Origin: Vandiemenella viatica
Taxonomy: Eukaryota > Arthropoda > Insecta > Orthoptera > Morabidae
Direction: 5' to 3'
Assembly: GCA_031002005.1 (NCBI GenBank)
Contig: JARYHS010013630.1
Span: 232,941,539-233,005,538 of the forward strand
DNA length: 64,000 nt
Part shown: one piece after another, positions 37,672 through 49,752 of the stretch
Position numbering within the stretch: position 1 is the stretch's first letter
Layout of the letters: the number at the start of each line of letters is the position of its first letter
Notes under the pieces: generated by a model
Database searches by the model: none
The model's input: only the letters and a program-made list of their open reading frames with translations
What the model was told of the DNA's origin: nothing
Program-made: the position numbers and the translations under genes

Positions 37672-37959
37672 CTAAAATGCGACCAATTATGAACGTGAAT
37701 TATGTTAATGAAACAGTGAATTTGAAACGCACAACTACGCTGCAACCGCGCGAGTTCATAGATTTCGAACGACAGTCCGCTGGACTGAAGTTAAAATTCT
37801 TCAGTCCACTGGCCTGAAGTTAACGAACTCTAGTGAGTGGGCAGCACACAGTCCATGGCCTGTACAGACCACCGCCTACAGGCAGTTGTCGTGTATGTGT
37901 GTGGTGCTTTGAGATTTCAGCCTACAGTTCTTCGTCACAGGCATCGGCCTGCAGTTCTT

Positions 37960-37980
37960 CTGTAAGTGTGTGGGGGCGCT
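37960..37980 (-). repeat. Right terminal inverted repeat of the Harbinger element
   Basis: CTGTAAGTGTGTGGGGGCGCT is the reverse complement of the left end with one additional G/C. The subterminal motif GCCTGCAGTTCTTC directly precedes it. Confidence 0.8.
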
Positions 37981-38859
37981 AAGGGAAGTCTGCAAATAAT
38001 GGTATCTGATTCGGCATACAGTTACACAACAGTTTATTTAAAATCACAAAATGACCAGTCCGGTACCAGTCACGTATTATAGTGTAGGCCTACTAAACAA
38101 TGTACCTCGATCCCGAAGGTTGTATGTTTACAATTAGGAAATTACTACTTTAAACTACACATCGGGAGCAGTCAATCAGATCTACCGTCACATGGCTTGG
38201 TTTTCACATATCACGGACAACGGTACGACTAGTAATTCACATGGCTCCAGCTCTTAACTTCACTCCCGACCCCAAGGTGGTTCAGCACACACCGGTAGTT
38301 TCAAAATTACTCTCCGCTCCTAACATGGATGCTTGTTTCTTTCAACCTTCGGCCAATCATACCTTCTTTTACTATCACATGAGTCTATCTAACCAATCGT
38401 ATATTTCGTTCCAACTTAGAACACCAGAGGTTACCTCTTAGCTAAGTCTTTCCACTCTCCACTTTATTCATTGAGTCTCACCTAATTCTATTGTTCTGTC
38501 TTATCGGTTAACCCTTCCTTACCGGAACGTCACCTGTACCAAAACAGTTCAGCTTCCTAACAATCGCGTTACACAAGGTAAAGGGAATAATAACTAGCTA
38601 AAAGCACGGCTTTGTGATGTCTCGCAAAGTTTTGTTATAAGAAATATTATATACAATTAAAGAAATTAATAAATAATCTTAACAATTTTAACATTTAAAC
38701 TTCACGAACTATCATCAAGAACTGTGGTTTTCGTTTGTTAACAAAAAATAATAAGGTACATTTGTAATAAGACACAATCTTTAAACACTTAAAAAATCAA
38801 TTTATTTAATTTTGTTTTAACCAGATAGAAAAATCTCATTCGAGTTTCTTCCTGTTTTC
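37981..38859. other. No gene recognised
   Basis: AT-rich. A 66-codon frame at 38241-38441 has no known domain. No Helitron 3' hairpin was identified here. Confidence 0.4.
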
Positions 38860-40135
38860 TACATTTTAACATACTTGAATTACTAATTCTGTCATAAGAA
38901 AATCTTCTATTTAATACTAGGCTTTCTAAAGTTTTTAGTCTCGATTACGCAACATATGTTAAACCTACAGAAATTTCTTTGTCTCCAATATCTGCAACGA
39001 CTTTACCAAATGTTAACCCTTCAGCTTTATGAATTGTTATTGCAAAAGCTGATTGTAATGGAAATTGTTTTCTGGAACAAGTGATATACCCTCTTTAACA
39101 AAATTTAGTTGTTGGTGGATTTGGAACACAATCACTATTTTGATAAGTTAAATGAAAATAATAATCAAAACGAACCATTATCACTCATGGCATTTGATCA
39201 GGCAGACTTAGATTTTCTTCATAAATAATATCTTGAACGTAACCTAAAGCTCCATTCACTAATTCTTTTACGACTCATAAATTAGAGTGTAACATAACTT
39301 TAGATCCAATAGTCAAAGATATAAATGGTTCCAGTCACTTTCTACAGAACAATCATGAAAAGGTGGAATATAAGCTTAATTTTTGATTATTATATTCTTT
39401 TACATCTTTATTTGTTGCAAATAGCCTGATAGCTTCGTTGAAAAATTGACGTTGTAATGGAAATGTTTGTATACAACGTGCCATTAATTTTTTATAGTCT
39501 TCGATTGTACTCTCGCCATTTCCAGTACGATCAAGTGTATCTCGAAATATTTCCTTTTGTCGGAAGGAAATTGACAAAAACCAATATTTTTGAATACTTA
39601 ATTTGAATAACAATTTCCCTTCTAAGAGGAATTCATTTCCTTCTATTTCATCAGTATAAAGTTCTCTGTCATTAACAGGCTGTAACTGTTTGATATAACC
39701 AATCCACTAAATGGTTCATCTTGTCTTGAAGGAATAACTCTTCGTAATAGTAAATCAATTTTCCTCAAAAGACTGCATCCAATCATATTAATTTTATTTA
39801 TGAACAAAAATTTATACTGATGAATTTCCTACTGAAATTGAGCAAGTGAATGTAAACTGGGCTCTCTTAATACTTTAGTTTCTCCTATTAAAAGTTTTGA
39901 ATGTATTGTTGAACCATTTAAATTGACAGCAGCAGCACCAATTGGCGCAAGCAATAGATAGGAAGATGATCCCAATGTTTGATTCAATCGAATAGTAAGA
40001 TAAGTAATTATTGAACTTTTCACAGCTTTCCCCTGAACAACAATTCTTTTAATTGGAAGTTCGTCTTCATAACCTTGTAGATAATTATGTTGTTTTTCAA
40101 ATATGTTTATCAGTTATTGTTGCTCATTAGAAAAA
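38860..40135 (-). pseudogene. Helitron-type Pif1-like helicase, decayed
   Basis: Minus-strand translation across several frameshifts and stops gives Pif1-family helicase motifs in order. QGKAVKSSI is a broken Walker A (near 40020-40045), lacking the intact GxGKS. LLAPIGAAAVNLNGSTIHS is motif Ia (about 39890-39955). GCSLLRKIDLLLRRV then QDEPFGGL is the motif II region (about 39710-39785). SISFRQKEIFRDTL is motif III-like. FATNKDVKEYNNQKL is next. VNGALGYVQDIIYEE is at about 39205-39265. FPLQSAFAITIHKAEGLTFG is motif V (about 39000-39050), then VGLTYVA and SRLKTLESL. The set is typical of Helitron RepHel C-terminal helicases. The Rep nuclease and both Helitron ends were not identified. A Pif1 helicase from another source is less likely. 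Confidence 0.75.
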
Positions 40136-40837
40136 ACAATATTCGTCGGTAAGTTATAATGAGTATAAACATTTATCTCTGTTTTTGTGATAACATTTCA
40201 TTTTCATTAGAATGTTCTAATACATTCAATACTTGTCCATTTGAATTATATTATTATTCAAAATATCTTCATTTGTAAAATGTTGCTCATACATAATTTT
40301 CCAGGTGTTATTTTGTGGATTTAGATCAGTTAATTATCACCAAGGATCATCCAGCAGAACTTGTTGTTAGTAAAAATTTTCATTGTTTTCAACACCAGGA
40401 TTATATTTAAATTTTGGTATAACTCTAAGAATAAAAGATACTTTTTAGTAACATAATTCTGCACCTCTTTTATACATTTTTGTAAGAATACAAATCATGT
40501 AATGACATATTTTCCAATTCCATTGGTCGTTGCTGATATTTATTCAAAGAACTGGAAATAGAAATGCTTCAATCTTCTCTGTTCATATCGACGTGCTCCC
40601 ATACATTGTCTGATAAATTAATTGTTACAAATAATAATACTGTATGGGGCTGTGGAAGGATATCCTTTATAAAATAGACCTGGTGTGCGCGTAACTTTTG
40701 TTTCAAATGCCTTTAAGGTTAAAGTCATCCATAGGAAAATAAATAATTTGGAGAATTTGTTTCAAAACAAATTTGTAAGCTACACGATCGAATAGCAATA
40801 AAAAATACAAACCAAAAAAAAAAAAATATTTCGTGGG
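40136..40837 (-). other. Possible upstream remains of the Helitron protein
   Basis: Minus translations show scattered blocks (for example MGARRYEQRRLKHFY) with many stops. They might be the decayed region before the helicase, but no motif is strong enough to be sure. Confidence 0.3.
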
Positions 40838-40908
40838 TCATGGGATCGAACTTAAGACTCCCCGCTCTCGTTAATACACTGCCTTAACACGCAAGGCTAA
40901 ACCAATGT
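40838..40908 (-). repeat. tRNA-like sequence (SINE head or tRNA pseudogene)
   Basis: On the minus strand TTTAGCCTTGCGTGTTAAGG gives a D-arm-like hairpin (GCCTT/AAGGC) and AAGTTCGATCCCATG gives a B box about 45 bases later. No proper acceptor stem is seen. No SINE body from families 1 or 2 follows. Confidence 0.4.
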
Positions 40909-42039
40909 TATTAACAAATAATCTTCCGTATAAGTCATTCAGACACAATTTCTACACATTTTAATCCCCGATTTTTCTTAAACGGAGGCCCACCAGGCAG
41001 AACTGATTTAGGGCAAGACCCAGAGATGACGTACTATTTATCAGACTTGTTCGTTCCACTATAGCGATTTATACACTGAAGACCTCTCCTTGTCAGCATG
41101 AAGGAATCAAAATAGTAAAAATAATTGAAACTCTCTAAATTGGTTTTAAAAGTCAATTTAATTAAAAAAACTTAAGTTCATCAGTATCAGACAAAATCCC
41201 TACCCCCTGCCATGAAAATTGGAACGCTCTCTAGTGACCCAGAAGAATGCTTCTGCCAATCAGAAGAGCATTGGGACACCAGTCATCCAATGCCGCGATA
41301 CCTTCACCTTCCAGACAGCTGATCAAATCTTCCAAACACCAAACGTTGACTGTGTTTAGTAGAGCACATGAAACACATCTCAGCGTAGTTCAGCATAGAA
41401 ATCGGCAGCAATATGTCGGTCGGCATTTATCACTAGCACGCGGTGACACGCCGAAAGTAATAGGAGTGTTATTACTGTGCGAGAATACATACATCAATCC
41501 CTCGTAATGATTTTTTATCAGTCATTAATGTTCAATCGGACTCTAGGACCGGAAGATGACGGCTGAATACAAAGTGAATCACCAAAATTAAATTATTGAC
41601 GTTTTCGAGACTAACAGTAGTCCGATTCGACTTGTGTGGTGCAACTTCAAAACCTAAAATGCCACCAGAGAAACGATTACTTTTGTATAGAGCATCCATT
41701 CGAAGGACTTTAAAACCAATCTGAAAGTGTTGCGATATGAATTTACCACGTCTCCAGTAATACGTCTCCAGTAATGTACAAGGAAAAGGTAGCCTGTTAC
41801 TCTGTACTCGCTTTTCCAAATCTAACATATCTCTCATTTAATTAAATGAAATAGCCTTCTTCTTTATTGCCACGAAACCAGAAAGAAGCAGTAAAATTTT
41901 TTATTCGTTGAATCTAATTTACAAAACTTTATTAGGTGTACCTGAAATATATCGCGGTGATGACACGAGACGCATAAAAAACGGAATTAAAATTACTCCT
42001 CACCAAAGTTGGATTCATACCGGTTTCCAGGAGAGCAAG
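40909..42039. other. No gene recognised
   Basis: Frames of 86 codons (41247-41507 plus) and 101 codons (41532-41837 minus) have no recognisable domains. Confidence 0.4.
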
Positions 42040-42290
42040 TCAGTTCAGCGTATGAGCGCTACAGTTGGCTCAGCCAGCCAGGACATATCACCTGCCGGGT
42101 GCCACGCTCACGGTTCCTCCAGAGAGGGGCGCCCCAAGTCTCCCGGCTGTGCACTTTTCGCGAGGCCGACTCCGTTCATAATGCAGCAGCGACTCATTTT
42201 ACTGCCGGTCCCGCGGCGCCGCAGTCCTGCGTGCTCATTTACATACCGCACGCCAGCTCCTCTCGCTCGTCTATGAATGTTGTACGCGCC
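42040..42290. other. CpG-rich patch
   Basis: CpG-dense DNA (GGTCCCGCGGCGCCGCAG, TTTTCGCGAGGCCGACTCCG) in AT-rich surroundings. Overlapping 122- and 123-codon plus frames are plausibly open because of the base composition; neither resembles a known protein. Confidence 0.35.
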
Positions 42291-42866
42291 GCATCACGAA
42301 TGCCGCAATATTTCCGCTCTCCATCCAGCAATGTTGGCTCAAAGCGCTACAGGGTCCCGAAAGAAACGGAATTGCTCTGAACCCCCCGTGCTAGAAACAC
42401 GAAGATGCATATGAGGCAATAGTCTCGGCGAGAATCGGAGCTACAGTAGAATGCTTTCAAAGAATATTTAAAGCAGATTATGTAAAATATTTTTGGTGGC
42501 AAGAGAATAGAATGTATAAGATTTTCCGATGATATTGCCTTATCAGCAGAAAGCAAACGAACTCGAAACAAAATGCTGAAAGATCTGAATGAAGCTTGTC
42601 AATAGTGTAGCCTCTTCAGTCCTGAACTCATAATAAAAGTGCAAGTGAACTACTATTGTGTTATTTACTTTGTGTTAATGCTAGTTAACAATGAATTTTA
42701 TGAAATTATAATTAATTTTTTATGGATGGTTTAAATTCGTTATAACATTAATTTATAGTTTGATTTTAACTGAGAAATGTCTGTACAGATTTAATAAGTT
42801 ATTAAAGCAGTGAAAACACTTGTAAATGAAAAAAAAAAATATGACTTTACCTTTATTTCGACGGAC
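42291..42866. other. No gene recognised, up to the assembly gap
   Basis: AT-rich DNA with no supported feature. Confidence 0.4.
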
Positions 42867-43866
42867 NNNNNNNNNNNNNNNNNNNNNNNNNNNNNNNNNN
42901 NNNNNNNNNNNNNNNNNNNNNNNNNNNNNNNNNNNNNNNNNNNNNNNNNNNNNNNNNNNNNNNNNNNNNNNNNNNNNNNNNNNNNNNNNNNNNNNNNNNN
43001 NNNNNNNNNNNNNNNNNNNNNNNNNNNNNNNNNNNNNNNNNNNNNNNNNNNNNNNNNNNNNNNNNNNNNNNNNNNNNNNNNNNNNNNNNNNNNNNNNNNN
43101 NNNNNNNNNNNNNNNNNNNNNNNNNNNNNNNNNNNNNNNNNNNNNNNNNNNNNNNNNNNNNNNNNNNNNNNNNNNNNNNNNNNNNNNNNNNNNNNNNNNN
43201 NNNNNNNNNNNNNNNNNNNNNNNNNNNNNNNNNNNNNNNNNNNNNNNNNNNNNNNNNNNNNNNNNNNNNNNNNNNNNNNNNNNNNNNNNNNNNNNNNNNN
43301 NNNNNNNNNNNNNNNNNNNNNNNNNNNNNNNNNNNNNNNNNNNNNNNNNNNNNNNNNNNNNNNNNNNNNNNNNNNNNNNNNNNNNNNNNNNNNNNNNNNN
43401 NNNNNNNNNNNNNNNNNNNNNNNNNNNNNNNNNNNNNNNNNNNNNNNNNNNNNNNNNNNNNNNNNNNNNNNNNNNNNNNNNNNNNNNNNNNNNNNNNNNN
43501 NNNNNNNNNNNNNNNNNNNNNNNNNNNNNNNNNNNNNNNNNNNNNNNNNNNNNNNNNNNNNNNNNNNNNNNNNNNNNNNNNNNNNNNNNNNNNNNNNNNN
43601 NNNNNNNNNNNNNNNNNNNNNNNNNNNNNNNNNNNNNNNNNNNNNNNNNNNNNNNNNNNNNNNNNNNNNNNNNNNNNNNNNNNNNNNNNNNNNNNNNNNN
43701 NNNNNNNNNNNNNNNNNNNNNNNNNNNNNNNNNNNNNNNNNNNNNNNNNNNNNNNNNNNNNNNNNNNNNNNNNNNNNNNNNNNNNNNNNNNNNNNNNNNN
43801 NNNNNNNNNNNNNNNNNNNNNNNNNNNNNNNNNNNNNNNNNNNNNNNNNNNNNNNNNNNNNNNNNN
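42867..43866. other. Assembly gap of 1,000 N
   Basis: Exactly 1,000 consecutive N's. The round number suggests a placeholder or a rounded scaffold gap, so true distance and content are unknown. Frames that appear to span it are artefacts. Confidence 0.98.
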
Positions 43867-44650
43867 GCTACCGTTAAGAAAACGTGAGTTGCCAAAAAAA
43901 GGGAGGGGGAATTATTAAAATCTAAAATAATTCCTGAAAATGGAAAATACATATAATAATGATGTTAAAGGGGATCTAATAGGTTACTAACTAGAACCAT
44001 GAATTTCAGACACAAAATAAACCTCATTTATTGAGTCTTATGGCCTTACAAGGTCGGGTAGTAATTAACGTTACGTTAAACACAATTAGATCAGCAAAAA
44101 CAAGCAATACCCGACGTTTACAATTCGCCGGAGTAAGCAAACAAAACTGAATGAAATATCTCAAACAAGTAATAAAAACAGCAAAGTTAACATTGAAATA
44201 ACATGGCAACACAGGCCATCAAATTGAAGCTAACATTTTACTGTACAAAGGAAAATCCCAGGGGGCGCCGTATAAAGTGAATGAAAAGCATCAAAATTGA
44301 ATTAACAAACAGCAAGATGCTTAAGAAAAAATTGAATCGAAATATAAATTCAGCTAGCTCAGAATTTAAGTGACGGGAGCAGAGTCTTAACCCAGGCGTC
44401 GCTTAAGGGCACATAAGTCTGTTAAAATCCACTGAATAGTGACCGTCGTTTCTGGTACATTACCATAGAATCATCGCCGTGATGGTGAGCGACAAACACA
44501 ATGCCACTGCAGCAATGGAAGCTAAATAAGCGGCTACGACCGCGTTATTAGCATAACTTCCAAATAATGGCAAGCATGCCACTCGACATCTCGCTTTCCC
44601 AAAGCAAGAAATGATCAACCACAATGATCATCAGAGAGCGTGCCGGCTGA
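43867..44650. other. No gene recognised
   Basis: AT-rich DNA after the gap with no supported feature. Confidence 0.4.
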
Positions 44651-44718
44651 CACGTCTGTTCACCAGCTCGTCTTGGACCCAAGTCACGTCCGTTCATCAG
44701 CTCGTCTTGGACAGAAGT
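44651..44718. repeat. 34-bp tandem duplication
   Basis: CACGTCTGTTCACCAGCTCG plus TCTTGGACCCAAGT (44651-44684) is repeated directly as CACGTCCGTTCATCAGCTCG plus TCTTGGACAGAAGT (44685-44718), with four differences. Confidence 0.85.
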
Positions 44719-45530
44719 GATGTCTAAAAATGGCTCCTTCTTCTTCCTCGGCTAGTTGCTCGCCACATGTAAAAGAACTCCACGGAATTAGTATTGTAGA
44801 CCCCAATAAATGTTCAGGATTGGCTATCTACACATTTCCGTCGTCACGTGTTTAATATCATGCGTCGCATTCGCCGTCTCCTTCGCGCGCGTTTCCTACG
44901 TGGCCTTCGGGGTAGTAGCGGGGTAGGGGTAGGTCACCGCCCGATTTCGAACGGGACTCAAGCCGGGCTGTCCCGGCGCCATCGAGTCGCCTCGCCTGCT
45001 CCATTGTTCCTCTCTCAACCGCCGAAATGGCAGTTTCTAGCCTTCGATATTCAGCCCTTCTGAGCCATGCGTTTACAGAAAATTGATTTACAATAAAATA
45101 TACCTTTGGCCGCCCTGGTTTTAAACATACATTTAACCTATCCAGACAACCCTCATTATTTACAATTAATTACACGTTGCAAGACTAAATAATTAATAAA
45201 TTTGAATATAACAAAAAAGAATTATGAATATAATTAATAATAATTTAATTATATTCATTGTGGGTGACACTGTCACACCACATTATATAGATTTGGTATT
45301 AAAAATTTTACACTTTTGTTATTACGAAGCAAAAGGGTGTCATCAGAATTTGCTAACCATAATTGTAAATAAGTCTCCGCAACATCTGTAACAACCCATT
45401 AACTCTGTTCTGCTTGGAGCCAGAAATAGTTTTCTAATTGAAGTGATTGGCAGACTTCATATATTCCAAAAATAACTAAAGTTGTGGCAGCTAAAACATT
45501 AAAAATTAAGTGCACGTAAACGGTATAAAA
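44719..45530. other. No gene recognised; CpG-rich patch at about 44865-45005
   Basis: The patch includes CGCATTCGCCGTCTCCTTCG and CGGGCTGTCCCGGCGCC. A 71-codon plus frame at 44848-45063 crosses it without a known domain. The remainder is AT-rich. Confidence 0.35.
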
Positions 45531-45765
45531 TGTTCTTTTTTTGATTATGGCTTTACGCCTCATCGACGTCGAGATCAGTAGAGGCGGAAGGAATGGAGGC
45601 CAAGGAACGAGAATTAACTCGGCCATGGCTTTTGAAGGAAGCATCCCGGAATTCCTGGAGCCGTTTGGGGAAACTACGAAAAACCAAAATTTGGATGACC
45701 GGATGGCGATTCGAAACCGTGTCCTCTTTAATGCGAGGCCAGAGTGTTACCGCGCACCTACAAAA
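45531..45765 (-). mobile_element. tRNA-derived SINE, family 1
   Basis: On the plus strand the reversed order is T run (45535-45541), GGCTTTACGCCTCATCGACG, TTAACTCGGCCATGGCTTTT, GAAGGAAGCATCCCGGAATT, GTTTGGGGAAACTACG, then GATGGCGATTCGAAACCGTG, which carries the complement of the B box. Two open frames of 63 and 82 codons over it are by-products. Confidence 0.75.
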
Positions 45766-48700
45766 CTCGGTAAAATGTTCCTAAAATGAAGAATACAAAC
45801 AAGATTTTGCGACACAATATTTCAGACACAAAATAAGGCCGTAAGCTAAGTCTCAAAACATGGGATATATTTTACTTTGTTAGTACAGTCAAACAGAGAT
45901 TAAAGTATTGGAAGGAGTTTGGTTTTTGATTTCTCCGTAAGCTACGTAGCCAAAGACAGATGAAGAAGAGAGACGAAAAAAGAAAATAACAAATTTAATT
46001 TAAGAAACATTTCAGTTTCCGTAGTGTTACCGTAGCTACAGCGTTCCTAAATATCAAATCTTGAAATGAGTTGAGCCACATCCAGAAATTTCAGAAATGC
46101 GTATATATATACAAATAATATTTTTTTTCGTTTTATCAGTTACTAATTACTTTTCCACTATCCATTTCATGTTATGTAAAAATGAATTGAATGTTGCTAC
46201 GAAGTAAAATCGTGGACGCTGGTATAACAAATAAGCAAAATTGAAACAGTTTTCATTTGCATACCTTTTAACCCTAAGTAATAACTATTGGGATGCCTAT
46301 TTCAGACTAATTTCACATTTTATGAATGTATTTAAAGTAAACTTTTATGTGGTCACTCGAAAAACTGTACAAATAAATAAGTGGAGCAATTGAGATAAAC
46401 GTCTGAACGTTAACTGAGACGCTGTCACAAAATGTGAGAGACATGATATTCTAAACTGTGAAACATAAAGTAAATTCACTTCATACTATGACTAGAAGGA
46501 AAATCAGTTCAGTACGATTATCCCATATTATTATAATCATGTATATCATTAACGATGAGTGATCTTACCTTCATCACTTTTTTAAGGTTAGACATTGATC
46601 AACAACTAACGGCTTTTTCTTCAGAATAAAACAAAGAACTTACCAAACCAAGAAAGACATTGGAGGCACTACACGTTACAGCGAAGGTTCATCAAAAGCC
46701 AGGTAGACCTGCATCCTAGGTTCTAAGTTGCTGGATGTTTGGGAAGTGTAAGGCAAACACCGAATATGAACAGGACAATGACAACTACAATCGATATTCC
46801 TTGTGACATAGTCTGTCGCCCAACTCTGTGATTTTCAGTCATCCAGTTGCGCCTTCGGATATATAGTAGCTAGCCACCACGAATACGTCAGTAATTATTG
46901 TGAAATTATCCTCGCTTTTCAGTCAGTAAGTAGAAATTGTCATTTTATCAGTAAACGCTATAATGAATCTCCTTTTTTCTTCCACTCATATTAATTTCAA
47001 CTGCTGAAAAATCGATTTATAGCTGTGGCGGAATGTTTATAATGAGTTGTTCTTCAGGGTTAAGTAATTGAATTTCACAAACAAGAAATCACGTTTCCAA
47101 AACTTTGACGCTATAGTTTTTGTCGGACCAGCTTGGAACTTTGATTAATCACAGAACCGTGATATCACAATAGTTAAAATTACGACTGGTCGGTACTGCT
47201 TCTTCTAAGCGTTTTCCTTTATTCAAAAAACTTCCAGTGAAAATCGCATTAAACAGTGTCTGCAAGAGAGTAGAATGATTAGCTTGCAAATTTTTCAAAA
47301 AATAAGGAATAATGGATGCATTCATTATGATTTCTATCCTTAACTTATTATTCAGACTAGTCTTAATCGTGGAAAGTGTTGAGAAGGAGCGTAATCTCTG
47401 ATTCATCTAAAGTGTCGTATTTTTAAATATCTGCAAAGAGAAAGTTTATTTTTGTTTTTAGCTAAATTTTAACATACCATTCATTCTGAATTTGTGGACA
47501 AAATATTGATAAATATATGTATCCATTTTCCTGTTGGCTTCTGAGCTATTTCTCTTAATTGTCTAATCCAGACACTTTCGTAATCAGCTCTGACTGAATT
47601 TAACATGTCTGGATGAAATTTTGATGAGATATATAACTTTCTCAGAAAATTTACAGTGTTAAGTAACATTTACTTAAACCGACAACTTGATATTGTAGAT
47701 TGCTTATAAAAGTATCTTGCAGAGAAAGAATCTCACTCAATTATTAAAATTTTATCTGAAATTTTATTTTTAGGCTATTTTGAATTTATTCATGGTAAGG
47801 AGAATTGGTGTAATCTGGAATACTTAAACACCATATTAGGCGTCCTTAACAATTTCACTCATGTTTAGAAAATTTGATCTTAGGTTATGTAATAAATTCT
47901 TATATGTCATTGTGAAAAGATGATTCTTACAATCGCTTGTTCAGCAAAGTTGCGATAACGAAATCTACTACGCCTTCTACGTGTATCCCACGTTTAAGGG
48001 AAATTCAAGAGAGTTGATCTAAACTATACAGTACTTATTAGCTTGTGCAGTTTGTATTCAGTATCTTTGATATATAATGTTGCAGCCGGACAAGGAAAAA
48101 TATTCCTCACATCATCCCACAGGACTGACGTGTTTGCACTAGAACGTGATCTTGGTGAAAGTAAGCTTCAGTATAGGCGCTAATATGGAAGGACACATTT
48201 GCAAACAACGATTTTCAAATTAAAAAAAAATAATTAAAAATCATACAGTAATTATGGCTCTAAATATTAAATAGCTCTCGTGACAAATTACACTGTGCTG
48301 ATTCGTTTTCATTTTTCATTTAGGCGGGATGGGGAGGTTCATAGAATTAAAATGCAATGACATGTTGTTTCGCAGTGTAAGCTCACATGTTTATATAGAA
48401 TTTTTGGTGCTCTCTCAATATAAGATACTGGGATAATATTCATAGTTACTGGTTATAGTGGTAGCTGTAATGAAAATAGAGGGGTATGCACCAAATGATC
48501 TAGCGTGGTCAGGATTTGATTGATTATTAAAAACAATTCCTTCTCTACCAACTTTTGTTATCACTTGTATACATTAGGAAATTTTTTGGGCACACAGTGC
48601 TACACTCGACTGAAAGTGAAGTTGTGTTTAAAATGATTTTACTGTGCAAGATCAATCAAGCAAAACAATAAACATAATAAAACTGTGGCCACCATAACAA

Positions 48701-48881
48701 AAGGATTAAAAATGTACTGACCGCAACAAAGTCAATCACTAAATCATAGTACATAGGAACACTGGACCTACTAGCAAAGCAGCATTAACGTTGCTAGGTA
48801 TTACATCGACGTCTCAAGTCAGATTACTTTGATTCTCTGGGCCTCTGAAAACTGACTCTTGAAACGCGTCACTCGTTAATC
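45766..48881. other. No gene recognised in about 3.1 kb
   Basis: AT-rich DNA with dense stops. Frames at 47149-47406 and 47481-47669 (minus) lack recognisable domains. No repeat was matched to others in the window. Confidence 0.45.
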
Positions 48882-49129
48882 TTATATATAAAGATGAATG
48901 TATGTTTGTTTGTTTGTTTGTTGGTTTGTTTGTTCTTCATACAAATCCACAGTTTTCATCCGATCTCGATGAAACTTTGCACACATATCCTTTGAAACAA
49001 GGAGAAAAATACTGTCTACATTTGGTTGAAAAATTATCTGTATAAATAACACATGTTGTGTCATAACTTCGAAATACGGTGATAGACAGACACGTTGGAT
49101 GTGGACGTCTCCAGACCGTGTTTTTGGGT

Positions 49130-49205
49130 AGTGAACTGGCAGCTCAGTGGCTAAAGAGCTTGCTTACGAACGTCGTGATCTCCGTTTCAAATCTCCGTCG
49201 AGGTT
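49130..49205 (+). repeat. tRNA-like head in array unit 1
   Basis: A-box-like TGGCAGCTCAGTGGCTAAAG and B-box-like CCGTTTCAAATCTCCG about 45 bases apart. Slightly degraded compared with unit 2. Confidence 0.55.
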
Positions 49206-49680
49206 AAGATTTTTATAATTGTTTTTCATCGTAAGAGTCAGGCCTGGGCCGTAAGTTATTTGGATTGAATGTTAAACTGTAGATATTATAAAGTTAGGGG
49301 TGCAATGCGAGGCAAATCGTAGGTAGTCTTGCAATGTTGTAGGTGTACACTTTTTTTACGTTATAATGATCCCTCAGGTGTTGTTCGCAGTCATTGTGTG
49401 AGTGTGAACCACAGTAATCTTTATATATAAAGATGAATGTATATTTGTTTGTTTGTTGGTTGGTTTGTTTGTTTGTTTGTTCTTCATAGAAATCCACAGT
49501 TTTCATCCGATGTCGATGAAACTTAGCACACTTATCCTTTGAAACAAGAAGAAAAATACTGTCTACATTTGGTTGAAAAATTATCTGTGTAATTAACACA
49601 TTTTGCCTCATAATTTCGAAATACGGCGATAGACACACACGTTGGATGTGGACATCAACGTACCACTTTTTCGTGTAGTG

Positions 49681-49752
49681 GACTGCCAGCTGAGTGGTTA
49701 AAGCGCTTGCTTACGAACGTCGTGGTCTCCGGTTCAAATCTCCGTGGAGTCC
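49681..49752 (+). repeat. tRNA-like head in array unit 2 (best preserved)
   Basis: A-box-like GCCAGCTGAGTGGTTAAAGC and B-box CCGGTTCAAATCTCCG, the standard pol III internal promoter arrangement. No full cloverleaf acceptor stem is evident, so it is SINE-like rather than a working tRNA gene. Confidence 0.6.

Larger units (their letters stand above)
36647..37980. mobile_element. Non-autonomous PIF/Harbinger transposon, about 1.33 kb
   Basis: The left terminus AGCGCCCCACACACTTACAG (36647-36666) and the right terminus CTGTAAGTGTGTGGGGGCGCT (37960-37980) are inverted repeats differing by one extra base. TAA lies immediately left of the element, and the right end reads GGCGC followed by TAA if the last T is counted as target, so a TAA target duplication is plausible within one base. 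The interior holds the N-terminal coding exon of a Harbinger transposase (minus) and the start of a MADF protein (plus), pointing toward each other. The DDE catalytic region and most of the MADF protein are missing, which fits an internal deletion derivative. Subterminal DNA repeats CCTRCAGTTCTTC (37921, 37949) and CTGAAGTTAA, possible transposase-binding sites. Confidence 0.8.

Noticed and set aside
42753..43952. Very long open frames (353-399 codons) on both strands
   Set aside because: They run through the 1,000-N gap and consist mostly of unknown residues.
49681..49752. Working tRNA gene
   Set aside because: Both pol III boxes are present but no complete cloverleaf with an acceptor stem was found, and the sequence repeats as part of an array unit.
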